Assembly (NCBI RefSeq): GCF_041081105.1
Contig: NZ_CP163528.1
Coordinates: 3,410,001-3,474,000, forward strand
Origin: Promicromonospora sp. Populi
GTDB taxonomy: Bacteria; Actinomycetota; Actinomycetes; Actinomycetales; Cellulomonadaceae
Direction: 5' to 3'
Length of the DNA: 64,000 nucleotides
The translations under genes were made by a program, and so were the position numbers. Of this stretch, positions 23,579 through 32,540 are shown piece by piece (within the stretch, counting starts at the first letter, position 1; each line of letters starts with the position of its first letter). The notes under the pieces are model-generated. The model saw only the letters and a list, made by a program, of their open reading frames with translations. It did no database searches and was not told the DNA's origin.

Positions 23579-24622
23579 TCAGTGCGCGAAGGCACGGTCG
23601 ACGGCGTCGAGCACACGATCGACGCTCGGCAGGTACTCGTGCTCGTGCTTCGCCACCGGGTACTGGGTGTGGAAGCCGCCCACGCGGAGCACGGGCGCCT
23701 CGAGCGCGTAGAAGCACTCCTCGGTGACCCGGGCCGCGATCTCGGCACCTGCGCCGAAGAACACGGGTGCCTCGTGGATGACGACGCAGCGCCCCGTCTT
23801 GCGCACGCTGGAGACCAGCGTGGCGGTGTCGAGCGGGGAGACTGCGCGCAGGTCGAGCACCTCGGCGGAGCGGCCCTCCTCAGCGAGAGCGTCAGCGGTC
23901 TTGAGCGCGGTAGCGACGGACGGACCGTAGGCGACGAGCGTGACGTCGGTGCCCTGGCGGAGCACCTTTGCGACGTTGAGCGTGTCCGTGCCGAGCGGCG
24001 TGTCCAGGTCGACCGGGCCCTTGCCCCAGTAGCGGCTCTTGGGCTCGAAGTACAGCACGGGGTCCGGGGAGGCGATGGCCTCCTGGATCATCGTGTAGGC
24101 GTCCTGCGGGTTGCTCGGCGAGACCACGCGCAGGCCCGCGGTGTGCGCGAACAGCGCCTCCGGGCTCTCGCCGTGGTGCTCCACGCCGCCGATGCCGCCG
24201 CCGTACGGGATGCGGATCACTACGGGCAGCTGCACCGCGCCACGCGTGCGGTTGTGGATCTTCGAGAGCTGCGTGGTGATCTGGTTGAACGCTGGGAAGA
24301 CGAACCCGTCGAACTGGATCTCGCAGACGGGCCGGTAGCCGCGCATGGCCAGGCCGATGGCGGTGCCGACGATGCCGGACTCCGCCAGTGGCGTGTCCAC
24401 CACGCGCTGCTCGCCGAACTCGGCCTGCAGGCCGTCGGTCACCCGGAAGACGCCGCCCAGCGGGCCGATGTCCTCGCCCATGAGCATTACCTTGTCGTCA
24501 CGCCGCATCGCGGCGCGCAGGCCTTCGTTGACCGCCTTGCTCAGCGACAGCGTCGTGGTGCCAGACGCCGGTGCAGGGGCGCCGCCGGAGGTGGTGTGCG
24601 TTCGTTCCGCCATGGTTGTCAT
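23579..24622 (-). CDS. 2-oxoacid dehydrogenase E1 beta subunit
   Basis: A 347-aa transketolase-like subunit that, with E1 alpha, decarboxylates a 2-oxoacid using thiamine diphosphate and acylates the lipoyl group of E2. Conserved segments include VMLMGEDIGPLGGVFRVTDG, RVVDTPLAESGIVGTAIG, EIQFDGFVFPAFNQI, RIPYGGGIGGVEHHGES and VIHEAPVFFGAGAEIAARV. ATG at 24622 overlaps the TGA of E1 alpha (ATGA) and has GGGAGG seven bases upstream. The gene order E1alpha-E1beta-E2 fits branched-chain 2-oxoacid dehydrogenase (bkd) or a Gram-positive type pyruvate dehydrogenase; I favour bkd, because actinobacteria normally use homodimeric AceE for pyruvate. Confidence 0.93.
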   Translation of the reverse strand: MTTMAERTHTTSGGAPAPASGTTTLSLSKAVNEGLRAAMRRDDKVMLMGEDIGPLGGVFRVTDGLQAEFGEQRVVDTPLAESGIVGTAIGLAMRGYRPVCEIQFDGFVFPAFNQITTQLSKIHNRTRGAVQLPVVIRIPYGGGIGGVEHHGESPEALFAHTAGLRVVSPSNPQDAYTMIQEAIASPDPVLYFEPKSRYWGKGPVDLDTPLGTDTLNVAKVLRQGTDVTLVAYGPSVATALKTADALAEEGRSAEVLDLRAVSPLDTATLVSSVRKTGRCVVIHEAPVFFGAGAEIAARVTEECFYALEAPVLRVGGFHTQYPVAKHEHEYLPSVDRVLDAVDRAFAH

Positions 24623-25788
24623 CGTGCGCCTCCCTGCGCTGAGTCCGCGATCGCGTACTGGGGGGCCGGCGGGTCGCCGGCGTCGTAGGCCTCGTACCAG
24701 GCCCGTTCCGCGGCGACGACGCCGTGGGGGGTGGCGTACACGTCGTCGAACGTGCTCGCGACGGCCGAACCTCCGTCGAGGGCACGGACGCCGGTGCGCA
24801 GCGCTGCGCTCAGCTCGTCGCCCGTAGCCTTGATCTCGGCGACGAAGTCGTCGTCGAGCGCGTCCTCGGCCCGCAGCAGCGCGCCGAGACGGTCGATCGG
24901 GTCGAGGAGGCGCCACTGCTCCTCCTGCTCGGAGCTGCGGTAGCGGGTCGGGTCGTCCGACGTCGTGTGGGCGCCCATGCGGTAGGTGAACGCCTCGATG
25001 AAGCTGGGGCCCTCACCCGCGCGCGCCCGCTCGAGCGCCTCCTGCGTGGCGGCGTACACGGCGAGCACGTCGTTGCCGTCGACCCGCAGGCTGGGCAGGC
25101 CGAACGCCTCACCCCGCTGGTAGAGCGGGCTCCGCGTCTGCCTGATGGTGGGCTCGGAGATGGCCCACTGGTTGTTCTGCAGGAAGAACACGACGGGCGC
25201 GTTGTTCACGGCGGCGAACACCATGGACTCGTTGACGTCACCCTGCGAGGTGGCGCCGTCACCGAAGTAGGTGATGACGGCGGTGCCGTCGTGCTTGTCG
25301 TGCGGGGTGCCGTCCCGCTGGACGCCCATCGCGTAGCCGGTGGCGTGCAGGGCGTGCGCACCGATGACGATCGTGTAGACCTGGGTGTTGAACTCGTTCG
25401 GGTTCCACCCACCGTGGTCCGAACCGCGGAAGAACCGCAGCCGATCGACAGGGTCCACTCCGCGGACGTGCAGCACTCCGTGCTCCCGGTACGACGGGAA
25501 GACGTAGTCCTGCGGCCGCAGGGCGTGGGCACTGCCGACCTGCGCGGCCTCCTGGCCACGAGCCGGCGCGAACAGAGCGAGCTCGCCCTGGCGCTGCAGT
25601 GAGGTCGCCTCGTCGTCGAAACGGCGAGTCAGGACCATGTCGCGGTACATGCCTCGAAGGTCTTCCGAGGTCAGAGCAGCGGCGCGGTCGCGATATCCCT
25701 TGGTAGCGCGTGTGGTGACGCGGTTGCCTTGGGGATCGAGTAGCTGCAACGTCGGGATCGCCTCGTTGGAGCTGATATTCGTAGTCAC
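24619..25788 (-). CDS. 2-oxoacid dehydrogenase E1 alpha subunit
   Basis: A 389-aa thiamine-diphosphate enzyme subunit, first gene of the operon. The cofactor motif GDG...NN is seen in VITYFGDGATSQGDVNE and APVVFFLQNNQWA. Other family segments are MYRDMVLTRRFDDEATSLQR, ELALFAPARGQEAAQVG, YREHGVL and FIEAFTYRMGAHTTSDDPTR with the phosphorylation-loop region. GTG at 25788 follows GGAGGAAGC. Substrate choice (branched-chain versus pyruvate) is not decided by the sequence. Control probably runs through the nested inverted repeat at 25900-25949. Confidence 0.93.
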   Translation of the reverse strand: MTTNISSNEAIPTLQLLDPQGNRVTTRATKGYRDRAAALTSEDLRGMYRDMVLTRRFDDEATSLQRQGELALFAPARGQEAAQVGSAHALRPQDYVFPSYREHGVLHVRGVDPVDRLRFFRGSDHGGWNPNEFNTQVYTIVIGAHALHATGYAMGVQRDGTPHDKHDGTAVITYFGDGATSQGDVNESMVFAAVNNAPVVFFLQNNQWAISEPTIRQTRSPLYQRGEAFGLPSLRVDGNDVLAVYAATQEALERARAGEGPSFIEAFTYRMGAHTTSDDPTRYRSSEQEEQWRLLDPIDRLGALLRAEDALDDDFVAEIKATGDELSAALRTGVRALDGGSAVASTFDDVYATPHGVVAAERAWYEAYDAGDPPAPQYAIADSAQGGAR

Positions 25789-25899
25789 GCTTCCTCCTTC
25801 GACTGCGGACGCGAGCGCCCGCTGTTGCGGAGACGCCCGGTCCGTTCCGGGGACCTTTCCATCCTGGCACGGGTCCGGCCGGAAATTTAGCCGATCCGC

Positions 25900-25949
25900 A
25901 ACCTACGCTCTCGTAGCCTACGCAAGCGTAGGCTACGGGTCCGTAGGTT
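25900..25949. promoter_or_regulatory. 50-bp nested inverted repeat before the dehydrogenase operon
   Basis: The outer arms AACCTACG (25900-25907) and CGTAGGTT (25942-25949) and the inner arms CGTAGCCTACGC (25912-25923) and GCGTAGGCTACG (25926-25937) form one symmetric element with four CCTACG/CGTAGG half-sites. A TAAATT hexamer (25889-25884, minus strand) downstream could be the -10 element, placing the repeat over the -35 region. It could be an operator or the hisC terminator. Confidence 0.6.
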
Positions 25950-26075
25950 GGTCTGCCGCGATGTCGGCCAATCTCTCGGGCGGCCGTTTGTCGGAACCCA
26001 CCAACAGCCGCGACGCAGTCTCTGCCGACCGGGTCCGGGACCTGGCCTGGAGCGCCTGGGTCTCGCCGGGCCGAG

Positions 26076-27164
26076 TCAGCGCCAGGCCGACGCGATCGTC
26101 AGGAATGCGTCGTTCGCCTCAGGCTCGCCGATGCTTACGCGCAGCCCGTCGCCGGCGAACGGGCGCACCAGTACGCCGGCCGCCTTCGCCTCGGCGGCGC
26201 GTTGCATAGTTGACTCGCCCAGGCCGAACCAGACGAAGTTCGCCTGCGTCTCCGGGAGGTCCCAGCCCTGGTCACGCAGGCTCCCGACGACGCGCGTGCG
26301 CTCGCCGACCAGAGCCTCGACCCGCTCCAGCAGCTCGCCCTGCGCCGTCGGCTCCAGCGACGCCAGTGCGGCGACCTGTGCCACGTGCGAGACGCCGAAC
26401 GGCGTCGACACGGCGCGGATGCCCGCGGCCAGGCGCGGTTCGGCGACCGCGTAGCCGACCCGCAGCCCGGCCAGCCCGTACGCCTTGGACAGGGTGCGCA
26501 GCAGCACCACGTTGGCGTGCCGCCGCAGCAGGTCGACGCCGTCGGCCACCTGGGGATCGCGGACGAACTCGAGGTAGGCCTCGTCCACCACGACGAGCAC
26601 GTCCTTGGGCACCGCCGCGAGGAACGTCTCCAGCTCGTCGGCGTGCACCGCCGGGCCCGTCGGGTTGTTCGGCGTGCAGACCAGCACCACCCGGGTGGCG
26701 GGCGTGACGGACGCGGCCATCGCGGGCAGGTCGAGCCGGCCGGTGCCCTCCTGGACCGGGACCAGAACGGCCTTGCCGCCGGCCACCGCTACGGCGATCG
26801 GGTACGCCTCGAAGGACCGCCACGGGAACACGACCTCGTCCCCGTGCTCGACGACGGCCTGCAGCACGTGCGACAGCACCGCCACGGAGCCGTTGCCGAC
26901 CACCACGTTCTCCGGCGCGACCCCGGTACGCGCCGCGAGCGTCTCGACAAGCTCGCCCGCGTACATGTCCGGATACCGGTTCGCCTCTGCCGCGGCGCGC
27001 GCTATCGCGTCCAGCACCGACGGCAGCGGCGAGTAGGGGTTCTCGTTCGACGACAGCTTCCAGGCCTGTGCGCCGGCGCCGGCACGCGCGCCGGGGACGT
27101 AAGCGGGCAGCGACGACACGGCACGGCGGAGCGGTACGGATGCTTCTTCCACGGGGGTCAGCAT
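26076..27164 (-). CDS. hisC: Histidinol-phosphate/aromatic aminotransferase
   Basis: A 362-aa PLP-dependent class I/II aminotransferase. Key parts: KLSSNENPYSPLPSVLDAI at the N-terminus, VVVGNGSVAVLSHV, the LVCTPNNPTGPAVH Asn-binding loop, VDEAYLEFV with the Asp that contacts the PLP nitrogen, the PLP Lys in LLRTLSKAYGLAGLRVGYAV, and a C-terminal Arg in LRVSIGEPE. Members act on histidinol-phosphate or aromatic amino acids; in actinobacteria this type next to a holin-like gene is usually a second copy outside the his operon. ATG at 27164 is 15 bp from the divergent neighbour start. Confidence 0.88.
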   Translation of the reverse strand: MLTPVEEASVPLRRAVSSLPAYVPGARAGAGAQAWKLSSNENPYSPLPSVLDAIARAAAEANRYPDMYAGELVETLAARTGVAPENVVVGNGSVAVLSHVLQAVVEHGDEVVFPWRSFEAYPIAVAVAGGKAVLVPVQEGTGRLDLPAMAASVTPATRVVLVCTPNNPTGPAVHADELETFLAAVPKDVLVVVDEAYLEFVRDPQVADGVDLLRRHANVVLLRTLSKAYGLAGLRVGYAVAEPRLAAGIRAVSTPFGVSHVAQVAALASLEPTAQGELLERVEALVGERTRVVGSLRDQGWDLPETQANFVWFGLGESTMQRAAEAKAAGVLVRPFAGDGLRVSIGEPEANDAFLTIASAWR

Positions 27165-27178
27165 GCCACGATGGCCAG

Positions 27179-27586
27179 ATGAAGATAGTGGCGCGCATCG
27201 TCATCACCGCACTCGCAATCGCACTGTCGGCCCTGATCCTCGGCTCGCACATGGACATCGTGAGCAACGGGACCACCCTCGGCGCGATCCTCGCCACCCT
27301 GGGGGTCGCGATCGTGTACGGCCTGGTCCACATGATCGTGAAGCCGATCGTCCAGCTGATCTCGCTCCCGCTCTACATCCTCACGCTCGGCCTGGTGTCG
27401 TTGCTGGTCAACACGCTCATGCTGTGGATCACGACGCTCATCACCAACCAGTCGTGGTTCTCCGACACGCCCAACTGGGGCCTGGAGGTGACCGGCGGCT
27501 TCTGGTGGTTCCTGCTGGCGGCGCTCGTGATCTCGGTGGTGCAGACCATCCTGCTGGCGCTGCTGCCGAAGCGGATCTCTGACTGA
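27179..27586 (+). CDS. Phage-holin-family (4-TMS) membrane protein
   Basis: A 135-aa protein with four hydrophobic segments: ARIVITALAIALSALIL, GAILATLGVAIVYGLVHMIV, LPLYILTLGLVSLLVNTLML and FWWFLLAALVISVVQTILLA. The motif VKPIVQLISLPLYILTLGL is typical of the mycobacterial-type holin superfamily found on bacterial chromosomes without phage genes. A role in membrane or envelope homeostasis is possible. ATG at 27179 starts the first helix. It is divergent from hisC and convergent with the esterase gene. Confidence 0.85.
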   Translation: MKIVARIVITALAIALSALILGSHMDIVSNGTTLGAILATLGVAIVYGLVHMIVKPIVQLISLPLYILTLGLVSLLVNTLMLWITTLITNQSWFSDTPNWGLEVTGGFWWFLLAALVISVVQTILLALLPKRISD

Positions 27587-27604
27587 GGCGCCGCGCACCG
27601 GTGG

Positions 27605-29140
27605 TCACGGGTCGGCCCGTTCGGCCCGGTAGAAGCTGGTGCTCACCACCCTCCCGTCCAGCCGGACGGCGATCCGGTCGGCCACCTCGGTCACCCGCGG
27701 GTCGCCCGACCCGGTCGCGAGGTCCAACGTGCGGATGTGCGTCGCTATCGAGTGCGCCTGCGGCAGGCTGCCCGACGCCGCCCGGTCGCCTGCGTGGTCC
27801 GAGTCCCGCAGCGACCGGACGACCGTCACGCGGTCCCGCGTGCGCGGGTTCTCCGCGGCGGAGCGGCCATCGGTGTTCGAGACCAGCTCCTCCGGCGTCT
27901 CCAGGTTCAGCACCGGCACCCCCGGCGGCGTGGCCAGCAGGCCTGTCGGTGACCCGGCGGTGACCAGAGCGCCGATCCGGTACCGCTCCGCGAAGCCCGC
28001 CCGGGCCAGCAGCGCCCCGGCCGCGATCCCACCCAGGCTGTGCCCAACGAGGGTCACTGGCTCGTCGGGTCCGACGCCGGAGTCCGCGAGCGCCTGCTCG
28101 ATCGCCGCCGTTGCGCCGTCGGCGTCGCCGGCGACCAGCTCGAGGTCGGTCCGGCCGTCCCAGGGATGGTCCGCGGGCAGCGCCGCCTGGGTACCGGGGA
28201 CCAGCACGGTCCAGGACACTGCGCCGTCGGCCCCCGTCACTTTCTGGACGGCCACTGTGGCCGCGGGCACTCCGGTGCGGCTCGGGTAGAGGTCGTCGAC
28301 CCGGGCGAGGGCCTCCTGCACTGACCACGCTCCGGTGTCGGCCCAGGCCGGGGCTGCGCCGTCCGGGAGATCCTCGGGGGCGAGCCGCGTGACCCGGATA
28401 CCGGGAGCGTCGTTCCCGAGCAGCGGTGCCTCGCGGGCCACGTGCGCGAGCACGCCGGCCCCTCCGGCGGCCCCCGTGCGACCCTGCGCGAGCCCCGGCT
28501 GGGCCAGGGCGACCCCGTGGCCCGCACCGGCGAACGCCTCGTCCGAGTAGGGCGCCAGGCCGCGGGTCGCGGTGGCCGCGGCGAGCCCGAACCCCGCCGG
28601 GGAGAGGCCGCCGGTGAGTACTCCCGCGCGCAGCCGGCCCGCCAGCTCGGCACCGCCCAGGATGCCGACCCCGACGAGCCCGGCCCAGCCCAGGCTGCCG
28701 GCCACCACCGCGGGAATGAAGGTCCCAGCGGTGATCGCCGCGCCCAGCACCCGCTCGGCCGTCGGCTCCGCGTCCTCGTACAGGCCCGCCGCCCGCAGCA
28801 GGCGCCAGCCCAGCAGGTCGCACAGCTCGGCCCGGGCGACGAGGCACCGCGCCGCGTCTCGCGCGGCCGCCTCGAGCGCCAGGGCGGCCGGCGCGAGCCA
28901 GGCGGCCTGGTCGAGGGCGGCGGCGGGCCGGCCCACCGCGCCGGGCAGCACCAGGTCAGCGCTCGCCGCGGCGCACCGCACCGCGGCCGCTCTGAGGTCC
29001 TGGGCGGCGCCCGCCATCCGCGCCGCCGCGCGCCGCACCGAGTCGGACTCGACGCTGGTGGCGCCCGCTCCCCCGAAGACCGTCATGGTGTCCGCCGGGG
29101 CACGCGGGCCTTCCGGTGGACCGAGCCCGGCCGCCGTCAT
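27605..29140 (-). CDS. Alpha/beta hydrolase with N-terminal helical domain
   Basis: A 511-aa putative esterase. The C-terminal part carries the nucleophile elbow LVGHSLGGIAAGALL and a GTQ-containing strand WTVLVPGTQAALP; a late His lies in LPQAHSIATH. The first 200 residues are almost all helical and Ala-rich, starting SVESDSVRRAAARMAGAAQD, much like the helical N-terminus of ESX-associated proteins. ATG at 29140 overlaps the stop of the WXG100-like gene (ATGA), so the two are translationally coupled. No Sec signal is visible. A type VII-linked lipase is one reading (inference); no ESX genes are in the window. Confidence 0.75.
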   Translation of the reverse strand: MTAAGLGPPEGPRAPADTMTVFGGAGATSVESDSVRRAAARMAGAAQDLRAAAVRCAAASADLVLPGAVGRPAAALDQAAWLAPAALALEAAARDAARCLVARAELCDLLGWRLLRAAGLYEDAEPTAERVLGAAITAGTFIPAVVAGSLGWAGLVGVGILGGAELAGRLRAGVLTGGLSPAGFGLAAATATRGLAPYSDEAFAGAGHGVALAQPGLAQGRTGAAGGAGVLAHVAREAPLLGNDAPGIRVTRLAPEDLPDGAAPAWADTGAWSVQEALARVDDLYPSRTGVPAATVAVQKVTGADGAVSWTVLVPGTQAALPADHPWDGRTDLELVAGDADGATAAIEQALADSGVGPDEPVTLVGHSLGGIAAGALLARAGFAERYRIGALVTAGSPTGLLATPPGVPVLNLETPEELVSNTDGRSAAENPRTRDRVTVVRSLRDSDHAGDRAASGSLPQAHSIATHIRTLDLATGSGDPRVTEVADRIAVRLDGRVVSTSFYRAERADP

Positions 29141-29388
29141 CCCGAACCGCCCGCGGCGAGGTAGGCGGCACGCCGCATCGCCTCCTCCACCAGGGACAGG
29201 TCTCGCACGACGGCGCGCACCGCATCGCCGACCTCCGCCCGGTACAGCCGCGCCGCGGGCGACTCCCACTCCACCTCCATGGCTGCCCGCAGCTGGTCCG
29301 TCCCACGGGCCACCAGCTCCAGCGCGGCCGCGAGCGCCGCCGTCGGGTCTCCTCTGCCGGGCCCGGGTGGCAGGCACGCATCGTTCAT
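29137..29388 (-). CDS. WXG100-like small protein
   Basis: An 83-aa helical protein. A central W-x-S motif (EVEWESPAARLYRAEVGDAV) separates two helices (ALAAALELVARGTDQLRAAM and VRDLSLVEEAMRRAAYLAAG), the architecture of ESAT-6/WXG100 family proteins. ATG at 29388 is preceded by GGGAGAG five bases upstream, and the TGA overlaps the next ATG. It probably pairs with the helical N-terminus of the downstream hydrolase. The resemblance rests on pattern, since the motif is WES rather than WxG. Confidence 0.6.
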   Translation of the reverse strand: MNDACLPPGPGRGDPTAALAAALELVARGTDQLRAAMEVEWESPAARLYRAEVGDAVRAVVRDLSLVEEAMRRAAYLAAGGSG

Positions 29389-29601
29389 TGGCTCTCCCTC
29401 GTGGTTCGGCCTCGGTCGTTCTTCCTCGTACGACGACGCTAGGCGTGCGCCGGGCGCCGTCGTCGGCCCTGGACAGGCGCCTGTGCACAGGTGGCCGAGA
29501 AGGGTGGCTGTGGTCGGGCTCGCGCCCGCGGAACGGCGTCACGAGGGTCTGTGCGCGCCGTCGACGAATCCCGGACGGGCGCGCGTGGGAGAATGGAGCA
29601 C

Positions 29602-31092
29602 GTGCCTGAGACGACCACTTCCCCCGCAAGCACGGCCAGTGCCGCCGCCGCCCGCGTCACCCTGGCGGACGTGAGCCCGGCCATCGCGCTCGGACCGCTC
29701 GACGGGCGGTACCGCAAGAGCGTCGCCCCGCTGGTGGACCACCTGAGCGAGGCCGCGCTGAACCGCGAGCGCATCCACGTCGAGGTGGAGTGGCTGATCA
29801 CCCTGTGCAACGGCGCGCCCGGCATCGAGGCACCCGTGGTCCCTGGCGCCCCCACGCTGTCGCCGCAGGAGGTCGACTACCTCCGCGCGATCCCTGCGAC
29901 GTTCGGCGCGGCCGAGATCGCCGAGCTGGCCGAGATCGAGCGCGAGACCGTCCATGACGTCAAGGCCGTCGAGTACTTCATCAAGCGCCGCATCGCCGCC
30001 GCGCCGGAGGCTCTGGGCAGCACCAGCCTGCCCGCGGCGAGCGAGCTCGTGCACTTCGCGTGCACCAGCGAGGACATCAACAACCTGTCGTACGCGCTGA
30101 TGGTGCGGGGCGCGGTCCGGGCGGTGTGGCTGCCGGCCGCTACCGCCGTCGTCGACCAGCTCGCCGGTATGGCGCGGGAGCACGCCGCCGCGCCGCTGCT
30201 CAGCCGCACGCATGGGCAGCCGGCGACACCGTCCACCCTGGGCAAGGAGCTCGCCGTCCTGGCGCACCGCCTGCGGCGTCAGCTCCGCCGTGTCGACGGC
30301 GCCGAGTACCTGGGCAAGCTGAACGGCGCAACCGGCACCTACGGCGCGCACACGGTCGCCGTCCCGTCCGCGGACTGGCCTGCGGTCTCCAAGGCGTTCG
30401 TCGAGGGTCTTGGCCTGGACTGGAACCCGCTGACCACGCAGATCGAGTCGCACGACTGGCAGGCCGAGGTCTACGCCGACGTCGCGCGCTTCAACCGGAT
30501 CCTGCACAACCTCGCGACCGACGTGTGGACGTACATCTCGCTCGGGTTCTTCACGCAGATCCCGGTCGAGGGCGCCACGGGCTCGTCCACGATGCCGCAC
30601 AAGGTGAACCCGATCCGGTTCGAGAACGCCGAGGCCAACCTCGAGATCTCGTGCGCGCTCCTGGACACGCTGTCGGCGACGCTCGTGACGAGCCGCCTGC
30701 AGCGCGACCTCACCGACTCGACGACGCAGCGGAACATCGGCCCGGCGTTCGGGCACAGCCTGCTCGCGATCGACAACGTGTCGCGCGGCCTGGACCGCCT
30801 CGCCGTGAACGAGACCCTGCTGCGCGAGGACCTCGACGCCAACTGGGAGGTGCTGGGCGAGCCCGTCCAGTCCGCCATGCGCGCGGCGTCCGTCGCGGGC
30901 GTGCCCGGCATGGAGAACCCGTACGAGCGCCTCAAGGACCTCACCCGCGGCCAGCGGGTGGACGGCGTGCGCATGCGCGAGTTCGTGGCGGGCCTGGGCC
31001 TGCCCGACGACGTCGCCGCACGGCTCGCGGCCCTGACCCCCGCCACGTACACGGGCCTGGCCGAGCAGCTGGTGCACGACTACCTGGACTGA
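29602..31092 (+). CDS. purB: Adenylosuccinate lyase
   Basis: A 496-aa enzyme of purine biosynthesis that cleaves SAICAR and adenylosuccinate. The fumarase-superfamily signature is GATGSSTMPHKVNPIRFENA, and other conserved parts are AIALGPLDGRYRKSVAPLVD, CTSEDINNLSYALM, LSRTHGQPATPSTLGKELAV and QIESHDWQAEVYADV, matching the long (E. coli-type) PurB. GTG at 29602 with upstream GGAGAATGGAG is taken as start; ATG at 29593 is possible. It is divergent from the WXG100-like/esterase pair. Confidence 0.95.
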   Translation: MPETTTSPASTASAAAARVTLADVSPAIALGPLDGRYRKSVAPLVDHLSEAALNRERIHVEVEWLITLCNGAPGIEAPVVPGAPTLSPQEVDYLRAIPATFGAAEIAELAEIERETVHDVKAVEYFIKRRIAAAPEALGSTSLPAASELVHFACTSEDINNLSYALMVRGAVRAVWLPAATAVVDQLAGMAREHAAAPLLSRTHGQPATPSTLGKELAVLAHRLRRQLRRVDGAEYLGKLNGATGTYGAHTVAVPSADWPAVSKAFVEGLGLDWNPLTTQIESHDWQAEVYADVARFNRILHNLATDVWTYISLGFFTQIPVEGATGSSTMPHKVNPIRFENAEANLEISCALLDTLSATLVTSRLQRDLTDSTTQRNIGPAFGHSLLAIDNVSRGLDRLAVNETLLREDLDANWEVLGEPVQSAMRAASVAGVPGMENPYERLKDLTRGQRVDGVRMREFVAGLGLPDDVAARLAALTPATYTGLAEQLVHDYLD

Positions 31093-31129
31093 CGCCCACC
31101 CGGCGCGGGGGGGCGGGCGCACCACTCCA

Positions 31130-31135
31130 TACGAT
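31130..31135 (+). promoter_or_regulatory. -10 hexamer TACGAT before the amidohydrolase
   Basis: TACGAT ends seven bases before the ATG at 31143; GGAGC between the two could also act as a ribosome binding site. Confidence 0.4.
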
Positions 31136-31142
31136 GGAGCGC

Positions 31143-32498
31143 ATGAACCGCTCCACCCCACCCAGCACCGCGTACCTCGACCATCTGGTCGCCGAGACCG
31201 CGGGGCGGCGGGAAGCTCTGGCCGGGTCAGCATCCGCGGCTGACGGCTCGAGCGGATCCGCGGACGACGGCGGCGCGCCCGCCGCGCTGCACGCCGCGGT
31301 GGAGCGGGCGGCCGAACGGCTCGAGCCGGAGATCGCGGAGATCGTCCGGCGGCTGCACGAGCACCCTCAGCCGGCCTTCGAGGAGCACCGCAGCGCTGCG
31401 ACGCTGGTCGAGGTGCTGGCGCGGCACGGCATCAAGGCGGAGCTCGGGTCCCACGGGGTGCCGACGGCGTTCCGGGCCGAGGCCGGGGATCCCGCCGGTC
31501 CCACCATCGCGATCTGCGCGGAGTACGACGCCCTGCCCGGCATCGGCCACGCCTGCGGGCACAACATCATCGCGGCGGCCGCCGTCGGCGCATTCGTCGC
31601 GCTGCACCAGGTCCTGGCCGACGACGACGCCCCGGCCGGCCGCGTCGTCCTGCTCGGGACGCCCGCCGAGGAGGGGCACTCCGGCAAGGAGGTCCTGGCG
31701 CGCAACGGGGCGCTGGAGGGCATCGACGCCGCGATCATGGTGCACCCGTACGGGCTCGACGTCGCCGACCAGGTCTGGCTCGGCCGCCGCCTCCTGACCT
31801 GGACGTTCACCGGACGGCCCGCGCACGCCTCCGCCCAGCCGTACATGGGCCGCAACGCGCTGGACGCCGCCACCCTCGCCTATCAGGGCATCGGCCTGCT
31901 GCGGCAGCAGATGCCGCCGGTGGACCGTGTGCACGCGACGATCGCGGAGGGCGGTACGCGGCCGAGCATCATCACGGAGCGGGCCGTTGTGCACCTGTAC
32001 GCGCGGTCGAAGTACGTGGACACCCTGCGTGACCTCTCGCGTCGCCTCGACGACGTCGCGCGCGGTGCGGCCCTGATGACCGGCACCGACGTCGAGATCA
32101 GCTGGGACGACGGCGCCCACCCGAGCCTCCCGGTGCGCACCAACCGGGCGCTCACCGAGCGCTGGGTCACCGCGCAGCGGCGGCGCGGCCGGGACCCGCT
32201 GCCCGCCGGTGTGCTCTCGGAGACGCTCGCGGCGTCCACCGACTTCGGCAACTTCTCCTTCCGGATCCCCGGCATCCACCCGCTGGTGCAGGTCGCGGCC
32301 CCGGACATCGCCCTGCACACCGCCGAGTTCGCGGCCGCCGCGGCGACCCCGGCGGCGGTGTCCGCCGCCGTCGACAGCGCGGCGGGACTCGCGTCGACAG
32401 CCCTGGACTACCTGTCCGACGCCGGGCTCCGCGCCGCCGTGCACGAGGAGTTCGCCGCGGAGGGCGGCGCCGTCGACGTCGTGCGGTACTTCGACTGA
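31143..32498 (+). CDS. M20-family amidohydrolase
   Basis: A 451-aa metallohydrolase of the peptidase M20D/AbgB-like group that removes acyl or amide groups from amino-acid derivatives. Metal-binding parts are visible: AICAEYDALPGIGHACGHNI, LGTPAEEGHSGKEVLARNGA, MVHPYG, then the dimerisation-lid HASAQPYMGRNALDA. The first 45 residues are a Ser/Ala-rich extension. ATG at 31143 follows a good -10 hexamer. The gene is 50 bp after purB but seems independently transcribed. Confidence 0.88.
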   Translation: MNRSTPPSTAYLDHLVAETAGRREALAGSASAADGSSGSADDGGAPAALHAAVERAAERLEPEIAEIVRRLHEHPQPAFEEHRSAATLVEVLARHGIKAELGSHGVPTAFRAEAGDPAGPTIAICAEYDALPGIGHACGHNIIAAAAVGAFVALHQVLADDDAPAGRVVLLGTPAEEGHSGKEVLARNGALEGIDAAIMVHPYGLDVADQVWLGRRLLTWTFTGRPAHASAQPYMGRNALDAATLAYQGIGLLRQQMPPVDRVHATIAEGGTRPSIITERAVVHLYARSKYVDTLRDLSRRLDDVARGAALMTGTDVEISWDDGAHPSLPVRTNRALTERWVTAQRRRGRDPLPAGVLSETLAASTDFGNFSFRIPGIHPLVQVAAPDIALHTAEFAAAAATPAAVSAAVDSAAGLASTALDYLSDAGLRAAVHEEFAAEGGAVDVVRYFD

Positions 32499-32499
32499 C

Positions 32500-32540
32500 G
32501 GTCAGGGACTACGGGCGGTCAGGGACCACGGGCGGTCAGG
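32500..32540. repeat. 17-bp tandem repeat between convergent genes
   Basis: GGTCAGGGACTACGGGC, GGTCAGGGACCACGGGC, then a partial GGTCAGG; the last unit includes the TetR stop codon. Confidence 0.7.

Noticed and set aside
30060..31140. Frame shifted within purB and continuing into the amidohydrolase
   Set aside because: Only the part from 31143 is a real gene; the upstream part is a shadow of purB.
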